From Agromyces sp. Soil535 (GTDB lineage: Bacteria; Actinomycetota; Actinomycetes; Actinomycetales; Microbacteriaceae): a stretch of DNA of 59,689 nucleotides. The stretch spans positions 1 to 59,689 of the forward strand of contig NZ_LMRW01000024.1 of the NCBI RefSeq assembly GCF_001428255.1, in the 5' to 3' direction. This document shows, piece after piece, positions 7,971-15,513 of the stretch. Made by a program: the position numbers and the translations under genes. Each line of letters starts with the position of its first letter. The first letter of the stretch is position 1. The notes below the pieces were generated by a model. It was not told the DNA's origin. It saw nothing but the letters and a program-made list of their open reading frames with translations, and searched no databases.

Positions 7971-9257
7971 TCAGTCGGGTCCGAGTGCCTGGCGCGCGTA
8001 GCGGTACTTCTCCACGAGGCGCAGCTGCGTGTCGTAGTCGAGACGGCGCAGGCGCCACCGCGCGGTGTTGTCATCGATGTCGGCGAGCTTCACGCGGCGC
8101 GCGACTGGATCCTGGCGAATGGCTGCGTAGTACTCGTCGGGACTGATGTCCGGGGTGCGCGTGAGCAGCTGCACGACGTCGATCACGTCGGGCAGCACTC
8201 CCGCCTCGAACAGTTCCTGTGCGGTGACGGGGGTGTCCTCCAGCACGTCGTGGAGCCACGCGGCCGCGGCCTCGACGGTCTGGGTCACCGGGTCGAAGCG
8301 CTCTGCGATCCGTCCGGGATGGTCGATGTAGGGAGCCCCGCTCCGGTCGTGCTTGCTGCGGTGCGCCACGAACGCGATGCCCTTCGCGAGCGCCACCTGA
8401 GCAATCGCGTCGACGGCCGAGATCGACGTGGCAGATGGTGCCGTGCCGGCATCCGGGGCATCGTCCATCACGGATGCCGCGGCGTCATCGCGCTCGAATG
8501 TCACCGTCGTCGACTCCATCACCATCTCCTCGAACTCCTCGGTCATCAGGTCGTCCACCCCGTCGTCCTCCGCTTCCTTCGCCGCCACCTCGCTCGCGAC
8601 GTCGACCGGGACATAGGTCGCGCGGTGCGCGGGCGGCGGGTCCGCCTCGGTCTCGTCGACTTCCGCCTCCGCCTCGGCCTCGGCCTCGGCCTCGGCGATC
8701 GGATCGCGCCCGCGCACCGGCCGCACGAATGTCAGCTCGACCTCCAGCTCGCCGAGCTCGCGCTCATCGAGCTCGAGCATCGAGCGCGTTCCGCTCTCGC
8801 GGCGCCGCTCGAAGGAGGCCTCGTCGACCTCGATCAGGCGCGCGCCGTCGCGGGTCGTGAAGTACCGCCGCCGTCCGGCGTCGGTGACGGCCACGATGAC
8901 GGCGTCGTAGTCGCCGCTCGGCTCGAAGCTGCTCAGGAAGTACCTGCGACGCTCGGGCAGCGGATGCCGCGGCACCTCGATCGACGGGCCCTCGAGACGC
9001 CGCGCATGCGCCCCCGCATGCGTGCCGTCGACCGGATCGGCATGTCGCGCGAGCTCCGCCGAGGGCGCGCCGAAGCCGGACACGTGCTCGTCGTCAGCGG
9101 GGGCGGTCACTCGGGCTCCAGGGGGCGGCCGATCCGTCGTGTCGGCGGACCGGGTCGGTGCGGTCGCGGGTGCGGAATTCGGATGCGGCGGGCGGGGCAC
9201 CCACGCAGTCCGATGGTATGGCGAACGACCGGTCGCCGCAGCCGGGTGCCCCGGCAT
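7971..9257 (-). CDS. HD-domain phosphohydrolase, SpoT-hydrolase-like C-terminus
   Basis: About 428 residues from the start chosen. The C-terminal 150 residues hold an HD metal-dependent phosphohydrolase domain: GAPYIDHPGRIAE (His), AAAWLHDVLED (the HD pair) and VKLADIDDNTAR (late Asp), the arrangement of the (p)ppGpp-hydrolase/MESH1-type group. In front is a beta-rich segment (RRRYFLSSFEPSGDYDAVIVAVTDAGRRR is part of it) and an acidic linker with EAEAEAEAEAE, encoded by four copies of GCCTCG at 8671-8694. The N-terminal 70 residues are Pro/Arg-rich and the start is uncertain: ATG 9257, GTG 9200, or a later GTG. The substrate could be ppGpp or another nucleotide. Confidence 0.75.
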   Translation of the reverse strand: MPGHPAAATGRSPYHRTAWVPRPPHPNSAPATAPTRSADTTDRPPPGARVTAPADDEHVSGFGAPSAELARHADPVDGTHAGAHARRLEGPSIEVPRHPLPERRRYFLSSFEPSGDYDAVIVAVTDAGRRRYFTTRDGARLIEVDEASFERRRESGTRSMLELDERELGELEVELTFVRPVRGRDPIAEAEAEAEAEAEVDETEADPPPAHRATYVPVDVASEVAAKEAEDDGVDDLMTEEFEEMVMESTTVTFERDDAAASVMDDAPDAGTAPSATSISAVDAIAQVALAKGIAFVAHRSKHDRSGAPYIDHPGRIAERFDPVTQTVEAAAAWLHDVLEDTPVTAQELFEAGVLPDVIDVVQLLTRTPDISPDEYYAAIRQDPVARRVKLADIDDNTARWRLRRLDYDTQLRLVEKYRYARQALGPD

Positions 9258-9420
9258 GGCAGAACTTCGGCGGGTGCCGACTCGCAACCGGCGACGGCGC
9301 TGCGGCTCCGGGGCATCCGTAGGCACGGGCAGGTCGCGGGGCGTTGCCGCGCGGTGGCGGCGGGAGTAGATTCCGCACCGACTGGAGTGCAGCGTTTCGC
9401 AGGCCGAGGAGGCGATCGAA

Positions 9421-9876
9421 GTGGCGGATGGAGACACGGGTCTCGAATCGACGATCGAGATCACTGGCGGCGACTACCCGGAGATCATGCGGATCGTGGC
9501 GTCCGACGGAGAGGTCGACACGTACCTGGAGAGCGCCGGCATCGCGCGGGACGTGTTCGGCGACGACACGGATTCGGGATCGACGCTTTGCGAGAGCGAG
9601 TGGGCGGCGCTCGGCAGTTCATTGCTCTACGCCGTGGAGGTCGGCGAGGTGACCGGAGCGTCCGAGTCCAACGGGACGATCATCGTGCCGATGTCGGCAG
9701 TCGTCTCGCTGATCGCATCCTTGACCGAGGTGAGCAACGAGGGCCTGCGGCTGGCCGACTGCCTGGAGGGCAAGGACCCTGACGCTGCCGCCCGACTTCG
9801 GGAGACGTTCGAGCTCCTCGGCTTGGACGACGACCGACTCCGGCGGGCGGTCGAGGAACGGTCTGCCGGCGCCTGA
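9421..9876 (+). CDS. Hypothetical acidic protein
   Basis: 151 residues, strongly acidic, soluble, with no signal or membrane segment. It reads as a short beta-rich start (LESTIEITGGDYPEIMRI), a helical middle around residues 60-110 (SSLLYAVEVGEVTG, VSLIASLTEVSNEG) and a helical tail. I recognise no family. The GTG start follows GAGGCGATC at a usable distance; TAGATT at 9367-9372 may be the -10 box. Codon use matches the neighbours, and the frame has no competing overlap, so I take it as real. Confidence 0.6.
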   Translation: MADGDTGLESTIEITGGDYPEIMRIVASDGEVDTYLESAGIARDVFGDDTDSGSTLCESEWAALGSSLLYAVEVGEVTGASESNGTIIVPMSAVVSLIASLTEVSNEGLRLADCLEGKDPDAAARLRETFELLGLDDDRLRRAVEERSAGA

Positions 9877-9898
9877 ACCCAGCGTGCGCAACCGAACG

Positions 9899-10264
9899 TC
9901 AGTCGACGGGGATGACCCGTCCGGCGTTCGCCGCCACCCACTCCACCAGCGGCAGCATCCGCTCCATCAGCTCCCGCCCGAGCTTGGTCAGCGAGTACTC
10001 CACCCGCGGCGGCACCTCGGGGTACGACGTGCGCTCCACGAGCCCGTCGGCCTCGAGCGTTCGCAGCGTGGAGGCGAGCATCTTCTCGCTGATGCCCTCG
10101 ACCTCGCGGCGCAACTCGCCCCAGCGGTGCGTGCCGTCGGTGAGCGCCAGCAGCACCAGCACGCCCCACTTGCTCATGATGTGATCGAGCACGACGCGCG
10201 TGGGGCATCCCTCGGTGAAGACTTCTCCAGACTTCTCCCGGATCTGCGCAAGACTTACCACCAT
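9899..10264 (-). CDS. HxlR-family transcriptional regulator
   Basis: 121 residues. A winged helix-turn-helix of the HxlR type covers residues 20-110: GCPTRVVLDHIMSKWGVLVLLAL, GISEKMLASTLRTLEADGLVERT and VEYSLTKLGREL are the family hallmarks. The Cys in GCPTR, about residue 20, sits where redox- or quinone-sensing HxlR proteins carry their sensor Cys. It is divergent from an NAD(P)-binding oxidoreductase 100 bases away, with a GGTACC-N13-GGTACC site between them, so it most likely controls both. TAAGGT (10271-10276) is six bases before the start, which suggests a leaderless mRNA with its -10 inside the operator. Confidence 0.9.
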   Translation of the reverse strand: MVVSLAQIREKSGEVFTEGCPTRVVLDHIMSKWGVLVLLALTDGTHRWGELRREVEGISEKMLASTLRTLEADGLVERTSYPEVPPRVEYSLTKLGRELMERMLPLVEWVAANAGRVIPVD

Positions 10265-10267
10265 GTG

Positions 10268-10292
10268 GGTACCTTACCTGAAAGTGGGTACC
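10268..10292. promoter_or_regulatory. Operator between the HxlR and oxidoreductase genes
   Basis: GGTACC (10268-10273), 13 bases, GGTACC (10287-10292) form an inverted repeat; read directly, GTGGGTACC occurs twice, 19 bases apart (10265 and 10284). One half overlaps the predicted -10 box of the HxlR gene, so binding there would repress it. Size and form fit HxlR-family operators. Confidence 0.75.
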
Positions 10293-10364
10293 GAATCGAG
10301 GGAAGGTAGGCGGGCGGCATCCGGTTGGCCCTCGGTGAAGGCACACCGAAAGGACCACCATCCC

Positions 10365-11234
10365 ATGACCATTCTCGTCACCGCCGCCTCCGGCCAGCTC
10401 GGCCGCCTCGTCGTCGACGCGCTGCTCGCGCGCGGCGCCCAGCCCGCCGACGTCGTCGCAGGCGCGCGCGACACGTCGAAGCTCGCGGATGTCGCGGCAC
10501 GCGGCATCCGCACCGTCGAGCTCGACTACGCCCGCCCCGACACCATCGCGGCCGCCCTCGACGGCGTCGACACCGTGCTGCTCATCTCGGGCACCGAGTT
10601 CGGCCAGCGCGCCGCGCAGCACCAGAACGTGATCGATGCGGCGAAGGCCGCCCGCGTCACGAAGCTCGTCTACACGAGCGCCCCGAAGGCCACCACCGCC
10701 GACTTCGCGCTCGCCGCCGAGCACAAGGCCACCGAGGAGGCGATCGCCGCAGCGGGCGTTCCCGCCGTGATCGTGCGCCACAACTGGTACACCGAGAACT
10801 ACGCAGCGGATGTCGCGCGCGCCGCCTCGACCGGCACCATCGCGGCATCCGTGGCCGACGGCCGCGTGGCCAGCGCCTCCCGCGCCGACTTCGCCGAGGG
10901 CGACGCCGTCGTGCTGCTCGAAGACGGCCACGTCGGCCAGGTGTACGAGTTCGGCGGCGACGTCGTGTGGGACTACTCCGAGCTCGCTGTGGTGGCGTCG
11001 GAGGTCGTCGGGCGCTCGGTGGAGTATCAGCGACTCACGACGTCGGAGCACGTGGCGGCACTCGAGTCGGCAGGGTTGGACGCGGGGACGGCCGGGTTCG
11101 TGGCTGGGATCGATGACGCGATTCGGCGCGGGGTTCTCGGGGATGCCGATGGGACGCTGTCGCGGCTCATCGGGCGCCCGACGACGCCGCTCGTGGAGGG
11201 GCTGCAGGCGGCCGTGCCGTCAGCGCTCGTCTGA
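10365..11234 (+). CDS. NAD(P)H-binding oxidoreductase, QorB/NmrA-like
   Basis: 289 residues, cytoplasmic. A Rossmann fold begins at residue 2: ILVTAASGQLGRLVVDALL carries the TxxSGxxG nucleotide-binding motif of atypical short-chain dehydrogenases. VYTSAPKATT and IVRHNWYTENY match the quinone oxidoreductase 2 (QorB) and NmrA-like group, which reduce quinones or act as redox sensors. It has no classical YxxxK pair. The gene diverges from an HxlR regulator with a shared operator, a pairing typical of quinone- or aldehyde-responsive units. Its end overlaps the convergent DUF429 gene by 15 bases. Confidence 0.87.
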   Translation: MTILVTAASGQLGRLVVDALLARGAQPADVVAGARDTSKLADVAARGIRTVELDYARPDTIAAALDGVDTVLLISGTEFGQRAAQHQNVIDAAKAARVTKLVYTSAPKATTADFALAAEHKATEEAIAAAGVPAVIVRHNWYTENYAADVARAASTGTIAASVADGRVASASRADFAEGDAVVLLEDGHVGQVYEFGGDVVWDYSELAVVASEVVGRSVEYQRLTTSEHVAALESAGLDAGTAGFVAGIDDAIRRGVLGDADGTLSRLIGRPTTPLVEGLQAAVPSALV

Positions 11235-11972
11235 GCCGACGATCGCCTCGAGCGCGACGGATGGCAGCGCGATCCATCCCTCGCGGTCGGCCTGTTCACG
11301 GAGGTTCGGCGGCACCGAGTGGGTGCCGCCGACCGCGTGGGCTCGCGTGATCAGGGCAGCGATGACCGCGTCGAACGCGTCATCCGAGCGGACGAGGTCG
11401 CGCTCCGTGGATCCGAGATCGAGCCATGGAGCCCGGTGGGTGAGGTCTTCGAGCGCCGCCTCCCGAACGGTGGGATCCGTCTTGTAGTTCGCGCGGTTCA
11501 TGCCCCAGATGCGGAGGGCCGCACCGGGGTAGACCTCGACCACACGTCCCGAACCGCTGCGATGGATGGGTCCGAGCCGATCGGAGATCGCGTCGAGCAG
11601 CGCGGCGCAATGCATGGCGGTGAGTCCCAGCCGATCGGTCGCGACACTGAGTGGGCTGCGGCCGGTGCGACCCAGGATCTCGCGATCGGTCTCGCGGTAG
11701 GCGAGCCGACGTCGCCAGTCCATGCCGCTGTCGCGCGACAGGTCGACGCGCTCCCCCTTGGCGTGGCGACCGACGAACTCGACGAAATCGTCGGGCCAGC
11801 CGAAGGCGCAATCGATGCCGATCGCATCGACCTCCGCAGCGATGTCGACGATGAGGTCGTCGGATGCCCCGAGCACGAGTCGCTCCACGAACGCGCGTCC
11901 CGGTTCCCAGCGGATGACCGCGACCGCGGTCTTCTTCACGTCTGCGGCGAGGTCGACTCCGGCGGTGCGCAC
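11220..11972 (-). CDS. DUF429 family protein (predicted RNase H-like nuclease)
   Basis: 250 residues, cytoplasmic. The N-terminus, AGVDLAADVKKTAVAVIRW, is the first strand pair of an RNase H-like fold with an early Asp. VDAIGIDCAFGWPDDF supplies the second Asp, and LVRSDDAFDAVIAALITRA a third acidic cluster near residue 200; these match DUF429. No activity has been shown for the family to my knowledge. GTG at 11972 is chosen because TACGAT (11979-11984 on this strand) lies six bases upstream, the leaderless pattern seen at several genes here. Confidence 0.85.
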   Translation of the reverse strand: MRTAGVDLAADVKKTAVAVIRWEPGRAFVERLVLGASDDLIVDIAAEVDAIGIDCAFGWPDDFVEFVGRHAKGERVDLSRDSGMDWRRRLAYRETDREILGRTGRSPLSVATDRLGLTAMHCAALLDAISDRLGPIHRSGSGRVVEVYPGAALRIWGMNRANYKTDPTVREAALEDLTHRAPWLDLGSTERDLVRSDDAFDAVIAALITRAHAVGGTHSVPPNLREQADREGWIALPSVALEAIVGSDER

Positions 11973-12093
11973 CTTCGAATCGTAGGGGGCGCAGTTGCGG
12001 TTTCATCCATCAGCCGGAGGACGCGCATGACCGTGGTGATCGTGCCCCGGGCGGCCTCGCGGGCCGGGGCATTCGTGTTTCGTTCCCACCGTC

Positions 12094-12118
12094 GGTGCCG
12101 AAGTGCCGAAGTGCCGCG
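12094..12118. repeat. Octamer repeat run (GAAGTGCC)
   Basis: GGTGCCGAAGTGCCGAAGTGCCGCG contains two full GAAGTGCC units and a partial one, in inverted orientation relative to the 7812 run. The relic of a HepT-like gene begins inside it. Confidence 0.75.
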
Positions 12119-12448
12119 CCCACGTCGCGCTGCCGGCGTATATCGCGGCGATTCGCGGTCACCGCGGCGCGTGTTGTGGCTCGCGGACGTGCGCGGTTCT
12201 TCGATCCCGATGATGACGACCAACGACGCATCGCGAAGTCGGTGGTGATCGACCCTTCGTCCGCCGCCGACCGGCTTCCGGAGAGCTTCCGCGACGCACG
12301 CCCCGACATCGATTGGGCCGGCATCCGCGCGGCACGCAACTTCATTGCACACGACTGCGACGGCACCGATGACGAGGTGCTCTGGCAGGCGATCGCCGTG
12401 CAGCTCCCGAAGATCGCCGTGCGCCTCGGCGTCGGTGCGACTGAGTAG
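12095..12448 (+). pseudogene. HepT-like HEPN ribonuclease (DUF86), N-terminally decayed
   Basis: The last 75 residues match HepT/DUF86 toxins: QRRIAKSVVIDPSSAADRLP, then DIDWAGIRAARNFIAHDCDG, then DEVLWQAIAVQLPKI. The HEPN active motif is RNFIAHDC, where the usual RX4HXY has Cys in place of Tyr. The first helix of the domain is missing or scrambled: the frame upstream is Arg/Cys-rich and runs back into the 8-bp repeat, from which the first possible start (GTG 12095) comes. No MntA-like nucleotidyltransferase partner is adjacent. I read it as a toxin relic truncated at a repeat; a short product from an internal GTG near 12173 is possible. Confidence 0.65.
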
Positions 12449-12557
12449 GACTCGCCCCTCGGCGCACTCCTCCCTCACAGCCCGGCAATCGGGCGAATCG
12501 TTCACCGATTGAGGCCCTACGCGCCATCCGATGCCGCATACCCGGATGGTGGTCGGC

Positions 12558-13973
12558 ATGACACCCCCGCCCGAGCTCATGCGACTTCGTTTCGAGATCC
12601 CTGACGTCGAGCCACCGGTGGTGCGCGTCGTCGACGTGCCGTCGACGCTCCGAGTGGTCGAGTTGCATGAACTCACCCAATCGCTGTTCGGCTGGGCAGG
12701 GCGCTTCGATCATCGGTTCGCCGATCGACCGTCTTCCGCACCAGGTCGCCGACGCGTCTGGGAGATGGAGCACTGGTGCCGCAATCGCGCCCTCGACCAC
12801 ATCAGTGAATGCTCGTGGAGCTCGAGCATCGGCGACGCGTTTTCGACACTCGAACCTGCCGAACGGCTCCGCCGCACCGCCAGCGGCACGCTGTACTACG
12901 AGTACGGCTACTCCGCGAACGACTGTTCCGACGACCGGCTTGATGCCCGGCGCGTCCGCTACTGGGACGAGTGGGACGCCGAGTCGGCTGGGCTCCGCGA
13001 TGACGACCCGGGATGGAGTTGGGGCGCGGACGATGAGCGGTGCCTGGCGCGTTCGCTCGGCGTTGCCGACGATCATGAACACGGATGGCTCGTGGCCATC
13101 ACGCCTGGGGAGGGCACGCCCCTGCAGGGAAGCCGTGCGGTCGGAGCGCACATCGTCGGCGGCCGCGGTCGAAGTCCGATCGAAGCCTGTCAGGGCGCTG
13201 CCGGCTACGCGGCCCTGCTCGCCGTGCTCGGCAACGCGGAGCATCCGCTGCACTCGCAGGTCGACGCGTGGACACGGCACCTCGTCGGGCCCTGGGCTGC
13301 CAGAGGCACGCAGCCGCTGGATTCGGACGCCTTCGACCTGGTTGCCGAACAGCTTGCACTCGAGTGGCGCCCGACCTATGCCGCGTACGGGCCCCCGTCG
13401 AGGCTCGACCGAGCCCTCCGCGTGACCGGCCACCGAACCGCCAACCGCGCCGAGCTGATCGCCGCCCTCCTGCGCGCGATGGGCGACCTTTCCGACTTGC
13501 CGACGGCAGACGACGCGGAGCACCTCACCGCAGCGCTTCGCGAGTCGCTCGCTGGGATCCCGAGTTCGCGTGCGCAACAGCCTGCGACGGTGGGCGTCGA
13601 CATTCCGCCGGCGCACGAGGCGTTGCTGCGCGGCGGTCGCCTCGCGTACCGTCGCAATCGAGTGCTGGTGCGCAGCCGTGCAGGTGACGTCGCACTCGAG
13701 GAGCCCCTCGATCTGCTCAGTCGGGTCGCCTCCCACTACTGGTCGATCGGGTCCAGCGGCGAGCTTGCGCTGTATGCGGCGATGGCCACAGCAGACGGCC
13801 GCGCCGGCGACGACCTGCGAGCGTGGGTCTCGGCTGCCGCACGCAACCCCGACCTCGCGCTCGACGAGCTCGCGCCATGGTGCTCGTTCCTCGGCCGGTG
13901 CGGGGGGCTCGCATCGGACCCACTCGACGCGAAGATGTCACGAGCTTTGGCACGGCTCGTTCTGCGCACGTGA
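12558..13973 (+). CDS. Plasmid pRiA4b ORF-3-like protein
   Basis: 471 residues, cytoplasmic. The N-terminal 180 residues match the pRiA4b ORF-3 family (also called IS1096 passenger-like): MRLRFEIPDVEPPVVRVVDV, then LHELTQSLFGWAGRFDHRF, then YEYGYSANDCSDDRL and a second ACQGAAGY segment. The C-terminal half is helical with no recognised domain. The family is common on plasmids and in accessory regions and has no settled function; no transposase is near. Start: ATG 12558 places the family domain at the N-terminus; ATG 12531 is an alternative adding nine residues. It lies just upstream of the nucleotidyltransferase/HEPN pair on the same strand. Confidence 0.78.
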   Translation: MTPPPELMRLRFEIPDVEPPVVRVVDVPSTLRVVELHELTQSLFGWAGRFDHRFADRPSSAPGRRRVWEMEHWCRNRALDHISECSWSSSIGDAFSTLEPAERLRRTASGTLYYEYGYSANDCSDDRLDARRVRYWDEWDAESAGLRDDDPGWSWGADDERCLARSLGVADDHEHGWLVAITPGEGTPLQGSRAVGAHIVGGRGRSPIEACQGAAGYAALLAVLGNAEHPLHSQVDAWTRHLVGPWAARGTQPLDSDAFDLVAEQLALEWRPTYAAYGPPSRLDRALRVTGHRTANRAELIAALLRAMGDLSDLPTADDAEHLTAALRESLAGIPSSRAQQPATVGVDIPPAHEALLRGGRLAYRRNRVLVRSRAGDVALEEPLDLLSRVASHYWSIGSSGELALYAAMATADGRAGDDLRAWVSAAARNPDLALDELAPWCSFLGRCGGLASDPLDAKMSRALARLVLRT

Positions 13974-13992
13974 GCACCAAGATTGAGGCAAG

Positions 13993-14049
13993 TAGCCCAC
14001 TATTGAACCAAATAACCCATTCCTGGGTCATTTGCCCTAGAATTGGTTC
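13993..14049 (+). promoter_or_regulatory. Operator-promoter of the HTH-nucleotidyltransferase/HEPN module
   Basis: This is a patch noticeably richer in A+T than its surroundings, holding nested inverted repeats: GAACCAA (14005-14011) with TTGGTTC (14043-14049), and inside it ACCCA (14015-14019) with TGGGT (14024-14028). TAGCCCA (13993) and TAACCCA (14013) add a direct repeat 20 bases apart. TAGAAT (14038-14043) is exactly six bases before the ATG, so the mRNA should be leaderless and the outer arm ends at the start codon. This is a strong candidate for autoregulation by the helix-turn-helix of the first protein. Confidence 0.72.
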
Positions 14050-14667
14050 ATGGACCTCTCGCATCCAGCCGCTGACCTGTTGGGCGAAAGCCAGGCGCGC
14101 ATCCTTCATCGGCTGGCCGTGGTGAGCGATGGACTCACCGGCCGTCGCATCGGCGAACTGGCGGGGGTGCCTGTTTCGACAACGCAACGCATCCTGGCCG
14201 ACCTCGAGCGGATCGGCCTCGTCACCGCGCGCACTGCGGGCGCCGCTCGCGTGTACACCCTGAACCGGCGGCATGTGCTGTGGGACCCTGTCGAGCGAAT
14301 GTTCGCCGCGCCTGCGCGCATCGAGCAGATCATCAGTGAATCGGCCTCTGAGATCGTCGGCGACCGTGCGAGCGTGGCCCTGTACGGCTCAGCCGCCCGC
14401 GGGGAGGCCGATCGTGAGAGCGATGCCGACATCGTGATCGTCTGGAAAGACGACATCGACTCGACCGATCGCGAGGCCGTCCTTGCGACGATGAGCGAAC
14501 GTGTGGCCGAGGCAACCGGGAACCGCGTCGAGATCGTAGATCTCACTCGGGACGACCTGCGCCGGCTGACCAACGCGAAGGACCCGCTCGTCGAGTCCTG
14601 GAAGGTCGATGCGAAGACCGTTGTCGGCCTCGACCTCAAGCGCCTGATCAGGCTGACCCTCGCATGA
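14050..14667 (+). CDS. Winged-HTH fused to MNT-type nucleotidyltransferase (antitoxin)
   Basis: 205 residues. Residues 10-75 form a winged helix-turn-helix (GRRIGELAGVPVSTTQRILADLERIGLV). Residues 95-205 form a minimal nucleotidyltransferase with the motif GSAARGEADRESDADIV: Gly113-Ser114 and the metal-binding Asp125 and Asp127 are intact. In MNT/HEPN systems the nucleotidyltransferase modifies the HEPN ribonuclease and silences it; here it carries its own DNA-binding domain, so one protein could do both antitoxin jobs. It overlaps the next gene by ATGA. The operator just upstream is described separately. The MNT activity and the antitoxin role are inferred from motifs and context. Confidence 0.85.
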   Translation: MDLSHPAADLLGESQARILHRLAVVSDGLTGRRIGELAGVPVSTTQRILADLERIGLVTARTAGAARVYTLNRRHVLWDPVERMFAAPARIEQIISESASEIVGDRASVALYGSAARGEADRESDADIVIVWKDDIDSTDREAVLATMSERVAEATGNRVEIVDLTRDDLRRLTNAKDPLVESWKVDAKTVVGLDLKRLIRLTLA

Positions 14668-15080
14668 GCGCGCGAATCCAGCGGATGACTGCTGCGGATG
14701 TCGCCACCCGCGCGTCGCATGCGCGTGCCTTCATGGCTGCAGCGGAACTCGTCGACGCACTTGCCGACGACGCCGGCATCGAGTCGAAAGCCAACTTGCT
14801 CGGCTCACTTGCCGTTCTCGCCGGAATCGCGGCCTCCGATGCCATCTGCGGAGCGTCGCTCGGCGAACGCGCCGCCGGCGAGAATCATACCGACGCCGTC
14901 GTGCTCCTCAAGCGTGCGAGCCCACCCGAAGATTCTTCGTCCGCACAGCTGAAGCGTCTGCTCGACGCCAAGACGACCACCCAGTACAGCCCAATCCTTA
15001 TCGGTGACACCAAGGCCGCTGATCTGCTTACCGCGGCACAACGCTTGCTGAAGACCATGGAGACCCGTCTCTCGGCGTGA
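14664..15080 (+). CDS. HEPN-like protein, probable toxin of the MNT pair
   Basis: 138 residues, almost entirely helical. The motif RAAGENH (Arg69 to His75) fits the RX4-6H catalytic signature of HEPN ribonucleases and sits at the end of a long helix (LAVLAGIAASDAICGASLGE), where that motif lies in HEPN folds. A C-terminal helix pair follows (KAADLLTAAQRLLKTME). The start overlaps the nucleotidyltransferase stop by four bases, giving the usual antitoxin-toxin coupling. Sequence similarity to named HEPN families is not obvious to me, so the call rests on motif, helical content and partner. Confidence 0.68.
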   Translation: MSARIQRMTAADVATRASHARAFMAAAELVDALADDAGIESKANLLGSLAVLAGIAASDAICGASLGERAAGENHTDAVVLLKRASPPEDSSSAQLKRLLDAKTTTQYSPILIGDTKAADLLTAAQRLLKTMETRLSA

Positions 15081-15085
15081 GCCGG

Positions 15086-15101
15086 CCGGCACTTCGGCAC
15101 C
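15086..15101. repeat. Short octamer repeat remnant
   Basis: CCGGCACTTCGGCACC holds one full CACTTCGG unit and a partial one. It directly follows the stop of the HEPN-like gene and precedes the ArsR promoter. Confidence 0.55.
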
Positions 15102-15121
15102 GTCCAAGACCGTATAGACGC

Positions 15122-15150
15122 TTGTGTGTATATACACGTAGGTGTATTCT
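15122..15150 (+). promoter_or_regulatory. ArsR-family promoter with palindromic operator
   Basis: TTGTGT (15122-15127), 17 bases, TATTCT (15145-15150) form a promoter whose start point would fall on the GTG at 15157. The perfect palindrome GTGTATATACAC (15126-15137) fills the spacer, which is the place where an ArsR repressor would block RNA polymerase. Confidence 0.75.
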
Positions 15151-15156
15151 CAAGAC

Positions 15157-15513
15157 GTGGACATCGACCAGGTACAGCTTCGACTCAGCGCGATCGCCGA
15201 GCCGAACCGGTTCCGCATCGTGGAGCTGCTGCGGCAGGGCTCGCGGCCGGTCGGGTCGATCGTCGACGAGCTCGGCCTCGGCCAGCCCCAGGTGTCGCGG
15301 CACCTGCGCATCCTCGCCGAGGCCGGCATCGTCGAGTCCACCAAGCAGGCCCAGCAGCGCATCTACCGGCTGCGGCCTGAGCCGATCCGTGACCTCGGCG
15401 ACTGGGTCGAGCGCTATGCGGCGCTGTGGTCCGAGCGCATGGATCGCCTCGGCGACCACCTGGCCGGCCCGAGTGAGCCGAGCCACACGAACGAGGACGG
15501 AGACGACCGATGA
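15157..15513 (+). CDS. ArsR-family transcriptional regulator
   Basis: 118 residues, winged helix-turn-helix: RLSAIAEPNRFRIVELL, then LGLGQPQVSRHLRILAEAGIV as the recognition region, then RIYRLRP as the wing. No Cys metal site is present, so it belongs to the ArsR branch that pairs with SRPBCC proteins rather than to metal sensors. It overlaps the SRPBCC gene by ATGA. The GTG at 15157 is chosen over the one at 15142 because TATTCT lies six bases before it with a fitting -35 box; the palindrome in the spacer implies autorepression. Confidence 0.88.
   Translation: MDIDQVQLRLSAIAEPNRFRIVELLRQGSRPVGSIVDELGLGQPQVSRHLRILAEAGIVESTKQAQQRIYRLRPEPIRDLGDWVERYAALWSERMDRLGDHLAGPSEPSHTNEDGDDR

Noticed and set aside
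8671..8694. Phase-variable hexamer (GCCTCG)4 in the HD gene
   Set aside because: The unit is six bases, so copy-number change would keep the frame and only alter an acidic Glu-Ala linker; it was kept as a note within the gene.
14664..15080. Second toxin as a standard HepT (DUF86)
   Set aside because: The RX4HXY motif and the conserved W..I...RN pattern of HepT are missing; the looser RX5H motif supports only a HEPN-like call.
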